Source of the DNA: Streptomyces tuirus
GTDB lineage: Bacteria > Actinomycetota > Actinomycetes > Streptomycetales > Streptomycetaceae
DNA: 64,000 nucleotides
NCBI RefSeq assembly: GCF_014701095.1
Contig: NZ_AP023439.1
Coordinates: 5,382,001 to 5,446,000 of the forward strand
Reading direction: 5' to 3'
Part shown: piece by piece, positions 49,919-59,019 of the stretch
Position numbering within the stretch: the first letter of the stretch is position 1
Layout of the letters: each line of letters starts with the position of its first letter
The notes under the pieces: generated by a model
Seen by the model: only the letters and a program-made list of their open reading frames with translations
Told to the model about the DNA's origin: nothing
The model's database searches: none
Program-made: the position numbers and the translations under genes

Positions 49919-50884
49919 ATGAAGGGCACTGTTGGTGAGCTCGGTGAGTTCGGGCTCATCAGGGAGCTCACCTCCCGTCTGACCACCACCCCGGCGGTCC
50001 GGGTCGGCCCCGGCGACGACGCCGCCGTGGTGGCCGCACCCGACCGCAGGGTCGTGGCGAGCACGGACATCCTGGTGGAGGGCCGGCACTTCCGGCGGGA
50101 CTGGTCGACGGCCTACGACGTGGGCCGCAAGGCGGCCGCGCAGAACCTCGCCGACATCGCCGCCATGGGCGCCGTGCCGACCGCGCTGCTGCTCGGTCTG
50201 GTCGTCCCGGCCGAGCTGCCGGTGACCTGGCCGAGCGAGCTGATGGACGGCCTGCGCGACGAATGCCAGGTGGCGGGCGCGGCCGTGGTCGGCGGTGACG
50301 TCGTGCGCGGCGACTCGATCATGGTGTCGATCACCGCGCTCGGCGATCTGCGCAACCAGGAGCCGGTGACGCGGGCGGGCGCGCAGCCCGGTGACCTCGT
50401 CGCGGTGACCGGCTGGCTCGGCTGGTCGGCCGCCGGGTACGCGGTGCTCTCCCGGGGGTTCCGCTCGCCGCGGGCGTTCGTGGAGGCGCACCGGCGGCCC
50501 GAGCCGCCGTATCACGCCGGTCCCGCCGCCGCCGGGCTCGGGGCGACCGCGATGTGCGACGTCAGCGACGGGCTGATCGCGGACCTCGGGCACATCGCCG
50601 AGGCGAGCAAGGTGCGGATCGACATCCGCTCCGGCGCGATCGACATCCCGTCCCAGATGAACGACATCGGGCAGGCCGTCGGGGTCGACCCCATGCAGTG
50701 GGTGCTGACCGGGGGAGAGGACCACGCGATCGTGGCGACGTTCCCGCCGGACGTGAAGCTGCCCGCCCGCTGGAAGGTCATCGGCGAGGTCCTCAACCCC
50801 TCGGCGCTGCCTCAGGTGACGGTCGACGGGGCGCCCTGGACCAGCAAGGGCGGCTGGGACCACTTCGGGGACATAGAGTCATGA
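49919..50884 (+). CDS. thiL: Thiamine-monophosphate kinase
   Basis: A 321-aa enzyme of the PurM-like ATP-dependent kinase fold that makes thiamine diphosphate. Motifs are VGPGDDAAVVAAPD, then STDILVEGRHF, AAQNLADIAAMGA, GGDVVRGDSIMVSITALG and CDVSDGLIADLGH. AGGGGAG precedes the ATG. It is coupled by ATGA to thiD. Confidence 0.95.
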   Translation: MKGTVGELGEFGLIRELTSRLTTTPAVRVGPGDDAAVVAAPDRRVVASTDILVEGRHFRRDWSTAYDVGRKAAAQNLADIAAMGAVPTALLLGLVVPAELPVTWPSELMDGLRDECQVAGAAVVGGDVVRGDSIMVSITALGDLRNQEPVTRAGAQPGDLVAVTGWLGWSAAGYAVLSRGFRSPRAFVEAHRRPEPPYHAGPAAAGLGATAMCDVSDGLIADLGHIAEASKVRIDIRSGAIDIPSQMNDIGQAVGVDPMQWVLTGGEDHAIVATFPPDVKLPARWKVIGEVLNPSALPQVTVDGAPWTSKGGWDHFGDIES

Positions 50885-51672
50885 TCCCCCATGTCCTCAC
50901 GGTGGCGGGCTCCGACTCCGGCGGAGGCGCGGGCATCCAGGCCGACCTCAAGACGATGCTCGCGCTCGGCGTGCACGGCATGAGCGTCGTGACGGCGGTG
51001 ACCGCGCAGAACTCCCTCGGTGTGCAGGGGGCTTGGGAACTGCCCGTGGAGGCCGTTCGGGCCCAGTACCGCAGTGTCGTCGACGACATCGGCGTCCAGG
51101 CGGTCAAGACCGGGATGCTGGCCTCCGCGGAACTCGTCGAGGCGGTCGCCGAGTTGATCACGGGGACGGACGCCCCGGCGGTCGTCGACCCGGTCGGCGT
51201 CTCCAAGCACGGCGACGCCCTGCTCGCCGCCTCCGCGCTCGACTCGGTCCGTTCGAAGCTGCTCCCGGCGGCGACGGTCGCCACGCCGAACCTCGACGAG
51301 GTGGCCCAGATCACCGGCGTACGGGTCGAGTCGGAGCGGGAGATGCCCGGGGCCGCGGCGGCCGTCCTGGAGTACGGGCCGCGCTGGGTGCTGATCAAGG
51401 GCGGACATCTGCCCGGGGACGCCGTCGATCTGCTCACCGACGGCTCTGAGGAGCACTGGCTGCGGGCGCCGAGGCACGACAACCGCCACACCCACGGCAC
51501 CGGCTGCACGCTCGCCTCGGCGATCGCCTCCGGGCTCGCTCAGGGGCGGTCCGTGCCGGAGGCGGTGGTGGCGGCGAAGGAGTACGTCACGGGGGCCGTC
51601 GCGGCCGGGTTCGCGCTCGGCGGGGGGATCGGGCCGGTGGATCACGGCTGGCGCTTCCGCGGCGACGTATAG
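50881..51672 (+). CDS. thiD: Hydroxymethylpyrimidine (phosphate) kinase
   Basis: A 263-aa ribokinase-fold kinase acting twice on hydroxymethylpyrimidine in thiamine synthesis. The N-terminus is LTVAGSDSGGGAGIQADLKT. VTAVTAQNSLGVQG and the C-terminal anion hole NRHTHGTGCTLASAIASG follow. It overlaps thiL (ATGA) and forms a two-gene thiamine unit. No thiamine riboswitch was found upstream of thiL. Confidence 0.95.
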   Translation: MIPHVLTVAGSDSGGGAGIQADLKTMLALGVHGMSVVTAVTAQNSLGVQGAWELPVEAVRAQYRSVVDDIGVQAVKTGMLASAELVEAVAELITGTDAPAVVDPVGVSKHGDALLAASALDSVRSKLLPAATVATPNLDEVAQITGVRVESEREMPGAAAAVLEYGPRWVLIKGGHLPGDAVDLLTDGSEEHWLRAPRHDNRHTHGTGCTLASAIASGLAQGRSVPEAVVAAKEYVTGAVAAGFALGGGIGPVDHGWRFRGDV

Positions 51673-51730
51673 CAGCCGGGGTGCGGTGGCACGGCCGCCG
51701 CACCCCGGGCAGGTCTTACAGGCACGGCAA

Positions 51731-51761
51731 AGAGCCGGCCCACCAGAGGTGGACCGGCTCT
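51731..51761. terminator. Bidirectional terminator, thiD / rpmB
   Basis: AGAGCCGG / CCGGCTCT and CACC / GGTG form a nearly continuous stem with an AGA loop, between convergent genes. Confidence 0.8.
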
Positions 51762-51797
51762 GCAGCGAACCAGCAGTGGCCGCGCGCTAGCTGAGCG

Positions 51798-51983
51798 TCA
51801 GCGCGAGACCTTGCCGGCCTTGATGCACGAGGTGCAAGCGTTCACGCGCTTCGGCGTCCCGCCCACCACGGTACGCACACGCTGGATGTTCGGGTTCCAG
51901 CGACGGGGCGTACGGCGGTGCGAGTGCGAGATGTTGTTGCCGAAGCCCGGCCCCTTGCCGCAGACGTCGCAGTTGGCAGCCAC
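51798..51983 (-). CDS. rpmB: 50S ribosomal protein L28
   Basis: A 61-aa L28, MAANCDVCGKGPGFGNNISH then SHRRTPRRWNPNIQRVRTV. Cys5, Cys8, Cys50 and Cys53 make it the zinc-binding form. Streptomyces often carry a second, zinc-free L28 elsewhere. It stands alone, and its leader holds two palindromes (52017 and 52097). Confidence 0.96.
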   Translation of the reverse strand: MAANCDVCGKGPGFGNNISHSHRRTPRRWNPNIQRVRTVVGGTPKRVNACTSCIKAGKVSR

Positions 51984-52016
51984 GGGTCACTCCAAAGACT
52001 TCAGATGCACTTACGG

Positions 52017-52040
52017 TTGATCCCGGCAGGCCGGGATCAA
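52017..52040 (-). promoter_or_regulatory. Hairpin in the rpmB leader
   Basis: TTGATCCCGG and CCGGGATCAA pair perfectly around a 4-base loop, about 34 bases before the rpmB start. A candidate autoregulatory or stability element. Confidence 0.55.
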
Positions 52041-52096
52041 GATTCTCGGGCTCTGAGGGAGCCGGTCGAAATCTGAGTGGCGTTGCCAGGGGGAAG

Positions 52097-52113
52097 GCCC
52101 GATCAGATCGGGC
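52097..52113. promoter_or_regulatory. 17-bp palindrome near the rpmB start point
   Basis: GCCCGATC-A-GATCGGGC is perfect. It would lie directly downstream of a start point set by TATGCT on the minus strand, an operator-like position. Confidence 0.5.
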
Positions 52114-52251
52114 AACCGGAGCAGCATACAACGGCTGCACCCGTAGAACGAAACTACCATGGCAGCTCAGGGGCCCGGCCCCTCCCTCTTCCGGTCGGCA
52201 CCGCCCCGGGGTCTACGCTGCGAGCCACGTCCAGCAGCTCAGGGAGGCGTA

Positions 52252-54015
52252 GTGGCGCAGGTGCCGCAGACATTCTTCGATGCTCTCGCGGTGCGCACCT
52301 GGTGCGGTCTCGCGCTCGAGACACTGGGGCGGGCGCGTGAGGAGATCGACGCGATCAACGTCTATCCGGTGGCGGACGGCGACACGGGCACCAATCTGTA
52401 TCTGACCGTGGAGTCGGCGGTCGCGGCGGTCGAGGCGGTGTTCGCGGGGCACGCGGCGGGGTCCGAAGCCGCGGTGGGCGCCGGGAGAGCGGACGCCGGG
52501 ACCGTGGGAGAGCCGACGCTCGCCGACGCCGCCCGGGCGATGGCGCACGGGGCCCTGATCGGCGCCCGCGGGAACTCCGGGACGATCCTCGCGCAGCTGC
52601 TGCGCGGCATGGCCCAGGTGCTGGCCGACGACGACACCGCCCGCGCCGAGGGCCGGGACCTGCGGCTCGCCCTGCGGCACGCGGCCGACTCCGCCCGCCG
52701 GGCCGTCGCCCATCCCGTCGAGGGCACCGTCCTCACGGTCGCCTCGGCCGCCGCCGACGCGGCCGACGGCGCCGAGGGCGACTGCGGGACCGTCGCCAGG
52801 GCGGCCTACGACGGAGCCCGCACGGCACTCGCCGCGACCCCGGGCCAGCTGCCCGTCCTGGAACGCGCCGGGGTGGTCGACGCCGGCGGGCGGGGGCTGG
52901 TCGCGGTGCTCGGGGCGCTGGTGGAGACGTTCACGGGGGAGAGGGAGCGGACACGGGGGGTGGCGGGGAGCGCCTGCACCGGGCTCGCCGGGGGCCCTCA
53001 CCTGCGCGAGGACCCCGTCGCGGGGCGGGTCCTCGCCGACGGCGACCCGGGGGAGTGCGCCGACAGCGCCGCCGTCCCGTCCGGCCAGGTGGGGCCCGCC
53101 TTCGAGGTGATCTACCTGCTGGAGGCCGAGGACGCGGCGGTGGAGCGGCTGCGGGGGCGGCTCGACGCCCTCGGGGACTCCCTCGTCGTGGTCGGCGGGG
53201 ACGGGCTGTGGAACGTCCACGTCCATGTCGACGACGCGGGCGCCGCCGTCGAGGCCGGCATCGAGGCCGGGCGGCCCCACCGCATCCGCATCACCCACTT
53301 CGGCGCCGGCGACGTACACACCACCGGGGCCGAGCGGCCGCCCCGGGAGCGCGCCCAGCGGGCCGTCGTGGCCGTCGTGCCCGGCGAGGGCCTGGCCGGG
53401 CTGTACGCCGAGGCCGGCGCGACGACCGTGCTCGCCCGCCCCGGGGAGCCGCCCGCGAGCGGCGAGCTCGTCCAGGCCGTACGGCGGGCCCACGCGCGCG
53501 AGGTCGTGCTGCTGCCCAACGACGCCGACCTGCGCCACACCGCCGCGGCCGCCGCCGAGCAGGTCCGCACGGAGGGCATCCGGGTGGCCCTGATCCCGAC
53601 CCGCTCGGCGGTCCAGGGCATCGCGGCGCTGGCCGTGCACGAGCCGGACCGCCGCTTCGACGAGGACGTCGTGTCCATGACCTCCGCAGCCGGGGCCACC
53701 CGCTACGCCGAGGTCACCGTCGCCGAACGCCAGTCCTGGACGATGGCCGGCATCTGCCAGGCCGGTGACGTCCTGGGCCTGATCGACGGCGACGTGGCCG
53801 TGATCGGCTCGGACCTCGCGGTGACGGCCGAGGCCGTCCTGGACCGCATGCTCTCCGCCGGGGGCGAGATGGTCACCCTGGTCCTGGGCGACGACGTCCC
53901 CGACACCGTCGCCGGGCACCTGGAGGGCCGGGTCCGCGAGGGGTATCTCGCCGTCGACACGGTCGTGTACCGGGGCGGACGACAGGGGGCCCTGCTCCTC
54001 ATCGGCGTGGAGTAG
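52252..54015 (+). CDS. DhaL/FakA-like kinase-domain protein
   Basis: A 587-aa protein. The N-terminal DhaL (Dak2) domain has INVYPVADGDTGTNLYLTVE near residue 35 (the Asp cluster for Mg-ATP) and GARGNSGTILAQLLRG. The middle and the C-terminal domain (VGPAFEVIYLLEAEDAAVER, HVHVDDAGAAVEAG, then ITHFGAGD) match the FakA/YloV layout. FakA phosphorylates fatty acids bound to a DegV-type FakB; no fakB is adjacent. I use GTG 52252 because AGGGAGG lies five bases before it. The gene is often found next to recG. Confidence 0.88.
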   Translation: MAQVPQTFFDALAVRTWCGLALETLGRAREEIDAINVYPVADGDTGTNLYLTVESAVAAVEAVFAGHAAGSEAAVGAGRADAGTVGEPTLADAARAMAHGALIGARGNSGTILAQLLRGMAQVLADDDTARAEGRDLRLALRHAADSARRAVAHPVEGTVLTVASAAADAADGAEGDCGTVARAAYDGARTALAATPGQLPVLERAGVVDAGGRGLVAVLGALVETFTGERERTRGVAGSACTGLAGGPHLREDPVAGRVLADGDPGECADSAAVPSGQVGPAFEVIYLLEAEDAAVERLRGRLDALGDSLVVVGGDGLWNVHVHVDDAGAAVEAGIEAGRPHRIRITHFGAGDVHTTGAERPPRERAQRAVVAVVPGEGLAGLYAEAGATTVLARPGEPPASGELVQAVRRAHAREVVLLPNDADLRHTAAAAAEQVRTEGIRVALIPTRSAVQGIAALAVHEPDRRFDEDVVSMTSAAGATRYAEVTVAERQSWTMAGICQAGDVLGLIDGDVAVIGSDLAVTAEAVLDRMLSAGGEMVTLVLGDDVPDTVAGHLEGRVREGYLAVDTVVYRGGRQGALLLIGVE

Positions 54016-54019
54016 GGCG

Positions 54020-54048
54020 GGCCTGCCGCACGCCCCGTGCGGCAGGCC
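54020..54048. terminator. Bidirectional terminator
   Basis: 13-bp stem GGCCTGCCGCACG / CGTGCGGCAGGCC with a CCC loop, between convergent genes. Confidence 0.88.
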
Positions 54049-54057
54049 GGACCTTTC

Positions 54058-56997
54058 TCAGTCCGGCCGCTCCGTCAGCAGCCGGAGCAGCTGCTCCGCC
54101 TCCGCCCGCCGGGCCCGCACCGCCCCGGCCGCGCCGTCCCCGTCGCCCGTCATGGAGTCGTCGTACCCCTCGTACGCCGCCAGCACCGCACGCGCGCGTG
54201 CCGCCGCGTCGGCGGGACGGCCCAGTTCCGCCTCCAGCCGGCCCGCGGCGAGTTCCGCGCCGGTGCGGCTGTGCAGGGCGCCGTCCCCGAGGGAGGCGAA
54301 CACTTCGACCGACCGGACCACTTGGGCCAGCGCTTCTTCGAACAGGTCCCGGACCGGGGCGCCTTCGGGGTGCTCGACGGCGGAACGGGCCAGCAGATCG
54401 CCGAACTGTCCGTGCGTATGACCGAGTTCGGCGACGAACGGCTGCCGGGACTCCTCGTCGGGCGCCGCTTCCCGTGCCGTCTCGCACTCCCGGACCGCTT
54501 CTCCCATCAGGCCGCGTGCCTCGTCCAGCCCGTCCTCCGCGCGCAGGGCAAGCCAGGCGCGGGCGCGCAAGGAGCGGATCAGCCCGTGGGTGTTGCCGAG
54601 CGTGCGCCACAGGTCGCTCGCGCGCGCGTAGGCCCGGTCCGCCTCGGCCTCCAGACCGGCCTGCCCGAGGGACTCCCCGGCCAGGTGGGCGAGCGTCGCG
54701 TGGTCGTGCTGCTCGGGCCAGTGCCGGGCGATCTCCGCGGCCTGCAGACGCCGTTCGGCGGCGGCGCGGTGCTCGCCGAGCTCGCTCAGGCAGTCACCGA
54801 GCCACCACTGCGTCTGCACGACCGCCCCGTCGCCGTGCGTCTCGGCGGTCAGGTCGGGCAGGGCCGCCTCCAGCACCTCCGCGGCCTCGGCCCACCGGCC
54901 CTGCCGCAGCAGGAACCCGCCGAGCTGCTGTCGCGCCCAGGCGCCCAGCGTCGCCGACTCGCCCGCCTCGTCGGCCCAGTGGGCCGCCTCCAGGGCGTGC
55001 TCGGCGGCCTCCACGGCGTCGCCCCGGCCGCCCACGACCTCCCCGAGCTGGAGGTGCAGCTGGGCCCGCCCGGGCGCCTCCAGCTGCTGTCCGCCGTGCT
55101 CCAGGGCCGCCCGCAGCGCCCGTTCCGCCTGAGCCATGTCGCCGAGGTGGTGGGCGAGGGAGGCCAGCCGGGCCTCGTACTCCACCGCGAACCACGGCAG
55201 CCCCGCCGCGACGAACGCCGACGCGCCCCGGGCGAACAGCTCCGCGGCCCTCTCCAGATCCCCGGCCAGCCCCGCCAGCTCCCCGAGCATCGCCTGCGCC
55301 TCGGCGACCCGCGCGGCCAGCCGCACGTCCTCCCCGGTCCGCCCGTCGACGAGCGCCAGGACCTCCCGTACGGCGGCCTCGGCCTCGGCGAGGACCGCCC
55401 CGTCGCCCTCGGCGCCGTGCGCGCGGCGCGTCAGGATCCGCGCCCGGCTCATCACGACGGACGCCGTCTGCCGTATCCCCGTGCCGTCGGTGGCGTACAG
55501 CGCGAGGACCTCGTCGTAGAGGCCGGTCACCGCCACGGCGGCGCCGTCCACGTCACCCGCGAGCGCCCGGACGTACGCACCACGCGCGCGTGCCGCCAGG
55601 GCCTCGCCCGGGTCGCCCGCCTCCGCGTAGAGCGCGGCGGCCCGTTCGAAGAGGTCGGCTCCCTCGGGGCCGAGAGCCATCGCCTCGTGGTCGGCCATCT
55701 CGGCACGGTCGCGCGGGTCCAGCTCGACGCCCTCCGCGGCCTCGGCAGCCGCCGCCCACGCCTCCACAGCGTTCGGCCGCAGGTGGTCCGAGAGCCGCCG
55801 CGCCTCGGCCAGCAGCGCGGGCAGATCCGGCTGCCCGGTGCCGTGGACCGGAGCCGCCGCGGCGGCGGGCGGGGGAGCCGGCCGTACCGAGCGCACTCCC
55901 AGCGGCAGCCGCTCCACCAGCGGTTGCCGCGCCATACGCGCGCGTGCCCGCTCGCTCACATGGCCCGTGCCGTTGCGTTCGTCGAAGCGCGCCGCCAGGG
56001 CGAGGGCCTCCCCGCGCGCGTGCGCGGCGAGTTCGCGGGCGGTCCACTCCTGCCCCGCCGGGCCCGGCACCTGCCGGTCGCCCAGTCCGAGCACGGTCAG
56101 CCGGTCCATCAGCAGGGCCACCACGCTCATGAAGTCCAGCCTGCTCCGCGGCTGCCCGTCGTCCGTGAAGTACGCCGGACGCTCCGCGAGCAGCTCCAGG
56201 CCCCGCGCCTCGTTGCCGGTCAGCGCGCAGAACTCCACATGGTCCGCGTACGCGCCGCGCATGCTCTCCATGGCCCGGACGAGCCGGAAGCCCCGCAGAT
56301 GGCAGGCCCTGGCCTCGTCGAGGCGGCCCAGCCGCAACAGCGGCACCAGGGAGGACGCAAGGACCGTGTGCGGCTCGTGGGCGCAGGTGAACTCGCCCTC
56401 CAGCACCGGCCGCCACAGCTCCACGGCCTCCGCGTCCCGCCCCTGCTCCGCCTGCCACCAGCCCTGGCCGTGCAGCTCGCAGGCGTGGCAGTCGGCCATG
56501 CTGTCCCGGTCGGCGGCCAGCCACGCGACGTACGCCCGCTCGGCCCGCGCCACATCCCCGACATGCGCGGCCACGCTGTGCTCGGCGCTGCGCACGGCCC
56601 GCTCGGAGTGCCCTGCGAGCCGGTAGCGGTGCTCCATCTCGCCGAGCCACTTCTCGATCGACGCCAGCGGGATGTGCGGCTGGTCGAGCATGCCGGCCGA
56701 GACCCATTTGAAGACCCAGTGCAGCGAGTGGGTCTCGTACGCGTCGAAGTCCTCGGGCCGTTCGTCCCACATGCGCAGCAGCCGCGCGAACGGGACGAAC
56801 ATCTTCCCCTTCTCGGAGCTGTAGTTGTAGACCTTCAGCTGGTGCCCGAGCGCCTCGATCACGGCGAGCGGGATGTTCAGCTTCTCGGCCGCAGTCAGCA
56901 GCTCCTCCGCGCGTGTGTTGCGGGCCGGCCCCTCCGGCTGCCCGGAGTTCTCGGCCATCGCCGCGCGCAGGGCGTCGAAGTCCGTGATCTCGCTCAT
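54058..56997 (-). CDS. Large tetratricopeptide-repeat protein paired with HSP90
   Basis: A 979-aa cytoplasmic protein starting MSEITDFDALRAAMAENSGQ. It is built of helical pairs, many with TPR spacing, for example GDMAQAERALRAALEHGGQQ, DAVEAAEHALEAAHWADEAG and GRWAEAAEVLEAAL. There is a Pro/Ala linker near 365-385. No enzymatic motif, membrane segment or signal is seen. The ATG 56997 overlaps the stop of the HSP90-like gene (ATGA), so the two are made together. TPR proteins are the classic co-chaperones of HSP90 in eukaryotes, so this may be a bacterial HSP90-TPR partner pair (inference). Confidence 0.85.
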   Translation of the reverse strand: MSEITDFDALRAAMAENSGQPEGPARNTRAEELLTAAEKLNIPLAVIEALGHQLKVYNYSSEKGKMFVPFARLLRMWDERPEDFDAYETHSLHWVFKWVSAGMLDQPHIPLASIEKWLGEMEHRYRLAGHSERAVRSAEHSVAAHVGDVARAERAYVAWLAADRDSMADCHACELHGQGWWQAEQGRDAEAVELWRPVLEGEFTCAHEPHTVLASSLVPLLRLGRLDEARACHLRGFRLVRAMESMRGAYADHVEFCALTGNEARGLELLAERPAYFTDDGQPRSRLDFMSVVALLMDRLTVLGLGDRQVPGPAGQEWTARELAAHARGEALALAARFDERNGTGHVSERARARMARQPLVERLPLGVRSVRPAPPPAAAAAPVHGTGQPDLPALLAEARRLSDHLRPNAVEAWAAAAEAAEGVELDPRDRAEMADHEAMALGPEGADLFERAAALYAEAGDPGEALAARARGAYVRALAGDVDGAAVAVTGLYDEVLALYATDGTGIRQTASVVMSRARILTRRAHGAEGDGAVLAEAEAAVREVLALVDGRTGEDVRLAARVAEAQAMLGELAGLAGDLERAAELFARGASAFVAAGLPWFAVEYEARLASLAHHLGDMAQAERALRAALEHGGQQLEAPGRAQLHLQLGEVVGGRGDAVEAAEHALEAAHWADEAGESATLGAWARQQLGGFLLRQGRWAEAAEVLEAALPDLTAETHGDGAVVQTQWWLGDCLSELGEHRAAAERRLQAAEIARHWPEQHDHATLAHLAGESLGQAGLEAEADRAYARASDLWRTLGNTHGLIRSLRARAWLALRAEDGLDEARGLMGEAVRECETAREAAPDEESRQPFVAELGHTHGQFGDLLARSAVEHPEGAPVRDLFEEALAQVVRSVEVFASLGDGALHSRTGAELAAGRLEAELGRPADAAARARAVLAAYEGYDDSMTGDGDGAAGAVRARRAEAEQLLRLLTERPD

Positions 56998-58838
56998 GCC
57001 CGACCGTCCTCGCTGTGTGTGGCCCACTCCAGCAGACCGATGAACGCGCGGTTGATCAGCGCCGAGTCGGCCGGCCTGAGCGGCCGCTGCGCCATCAGCA
57101 GCGCCTGCCCGTACAGCGACTCCGCGGCGGTGCCGGTCAGCTCCGGGTCGGGCAGCGCGCTGATCCGCCGCACGAGCGGGTTGAGATGGTTCAGCACCAG
57201 ACGGGCGCGGGGTGCGCTGCCCCGCAGGGAGCCGAGGATGCCCGCCCACAGGTCGTCGGCCTGCGCCTCGGCGTCCGCCCGGGCCTGCTCGTGCCGGGCG
57301 TCCCGGTCGTCCAGGTGCAGCGCGGGCACCGACAGCGGGTGGAAGGCCCGCAGCACGACGTCACAGCCCAGCGGGTCGAGCCGGGCCCGGGCCGCCGCCA
57401 GGAAGCCCGACAGGGCCAGCTCCTCGGCCGGGTCGACCGCGTCCAGATGCGCGGTGACCGTCTCCGCGTCCAGCTCGGCGACCACGGTGCCCGGCCGCAC
57501 CGACGGCAGCGCCTGCACCAGCTCGCTGTCGTAGGTGTAGCCGCCGTTGATCACGCCGATGCCCTGCGCGGACGCGATCGGCGCGACCTGCCGGTACTCC
57601 TCGACGGTCCGCGTGAAGTGCACCACCGGGTGCCGCTGCGCGAACTCCTCCAGGGACAGCCGCCCGTCGGTCGTCTCGAACGGCAGCCACGGCAGCATCG
57701 TGCGCAGCATCTCCCGGTCGTGCCGGGCCAGGGACTTCACCCCCAGGTGGTGCACCGAGAGGAACGCCGCGAGCCGCTCGGGATCACCGGCCGCAAGGCC
57801 CGTGAGCCAGGCCCGGATCCGCTCGCCCAGCGCCTCCCGGACAGCGGCCAGCGTCTCGTCCTCGTACAGCGCCTCGCGCGACGCCGTGGGCCGCAGGCTG
57901 TCGGTGTCGAGGACGCAGCGCACGAAGAACGCCCAGTCGGGCAGCAGCTGTTCGGCCCGCTCGGTCAGCAGCATGCCCTTCAGGTGCACGCGGTGACCTA
58001 CGTGCTGGGCCGGACTGACCGCCGAGGGCAGGACGTATGCCACCCCGCGGATGCCGGCCAGCGGCACGGCCAGGTCGATGGTGTCCAGCGGGGTGAAGCC
58101 GAACAGGTCGTGGCAGTGCCGGGCGAGGGCGACCCGGCGCGCGGCCGGGCCCGGGTACGGACGGTCCCAGGGCGCCGGAAGGTCGGTGACCGCCGCGTCG
58201 CCGACCCGGACGTCGTACGGCAGCAGCGATCCGAAGTCCCGGGCCAGCGTGCGGACCCGGTCGGGCGCGAGCCACTCCGCGGCCCCCGCCCGCGCCACCA
58301 GGTGCACGGTCGTACCCGGTTCCGGACGCTCGGCGTCCGGCAGCGTCCGCACGGTGTACGAACCGTCGTCGGATGCCGTCCACTCCACCGGCGGCGCCCC
58401 GGGCGTACGGGCACTGCGGCTGACGACCCGGATGCGCTCGGCGACCACGAAACAGGCCAGCAGCCCGATGCCGAACTGCCCGAGGAAGTCGGACCGGGCC
58501 TCCTCCAGGCCCTCGGCGCGCTTGGAACTGCGCCCGATCGTGGCGAGCAGGCTGTGCACGTCCGCCTCGGTGAGTCCCACGCCGGTGTCCTCGACACGGA
58601 GGGCACCGCCCTCGGCGTACAGCCGCACCCGGGCAGGGGCGTCGGGCTCGTCCGCGCGTCGGGCCGTGACGGCGTCCACGGCGTTCTGCAGCAGCTCGCG
58701 CAGATACACCTTGGGACTGGAGTAGAGGTGCTGGGAGAGCAGGTCCACCAGACCACGCAGGTCGACCTGGAACGTATGAGGTGACTGGGGCGAAGGGGAG
58801 GGCTGGGATGCCTGTGAGGTCTGGGAGTCCATCTTCAC
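56994..58838 (-). CDS. HSP90-family chaperone-like ATPase
   Basis: A 614-aa HtpG-like protein. The N-terminal GHKL ATPase shows ELLQNAVDAVTARR (Asn52), RVEDTGVGLTEADVHSLLA (Asp84) and GQFGIGLLACFVV (120-132). A middle domain has RVHLKGMLLTERAEQLLPDW and LRPTASREALYED. The C-terminal part is shorter than in E. coli HtpG and ends with TAAESLYGQALLMAQRPLRP. It starts at GTG 58838 (or ATG 58832); a Ser/Gln/Pro-rich 20 residues precede the ATPase. The chaperone fold is clear; clients are unknown. Confidence 0.9.
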   Translation of the reverse strand: MKMDSQTSQASQPSPSPQSPHTFQVDLRGLVDLLSQHLYSSPKVYLRELLQNAVDAVTARRADEPDAPARVRLYAEGGALRVEDTGVGLTEADVHSLLATIGRSSKRAEGLEEARSDFLGQFGIGLLACFVVAERIRVVSRSARTPGAPPVEWTASDDGSYTVRTLPDAERPEPGTTVHLVARAGAAEWLAPDRVRTLARDFGSLLPYDVRVGDAAVTDLPAPWDRPYPGPAARRVALARHCHDLFGFTPLDTIDLAVPLAGIRGVAYVLPSAVSPAQHVGHRVHLKGMLLTERAEQLLPDWAFFVRCVLDTDSLRPTASREALYEDETLAAVREALGERIRAWLTGLAAGDPERLAAFLSVHHLGVKSLARHDREMLRTMLPWLPFETTDGRLSLEEFAQRHPVVHFTRTVEEYRQVAPIASAQGIGVINGGYTYDSELVQALPSVRPGTVVAELDAETVTAHLDAVDPAEELALSGFLAAARARLDPLGCDVVLRAFHPLSVPALHLDDRDARHEQARADAEAQADDLWAGILGSLRGSAPRARLVLNHLNPLVRRISALPDPELTGTAAESLYGQALLMAQRPLRPADSALINRAFIGLLEWATHSEDGRA

Positions 58839-59019
58839 GGCGCCGGTGGGGGACTCGCGACGGCGCGGGGTCGGGCGGTCCGGGTGGGGCGGTGACCGCG
58901 AATGAGGGCCGGGAGCGCGTCATCCTAAGGCCCGAACCAGCCGCCTGACCAGGGGTTTCCGGGATCTTTACGACGTTGCGGCCGCGGCCTGGAAGCCATT
59001 GTCAGTGGCGTGGTGTGCA

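Noticed and set aside
49919..51672. Thiamine riboswitch before thiL-thiD
   Set aside because: I looked for the conserved TPP riboswitch elements (such as CUGAGA) in the leader and did not see them.
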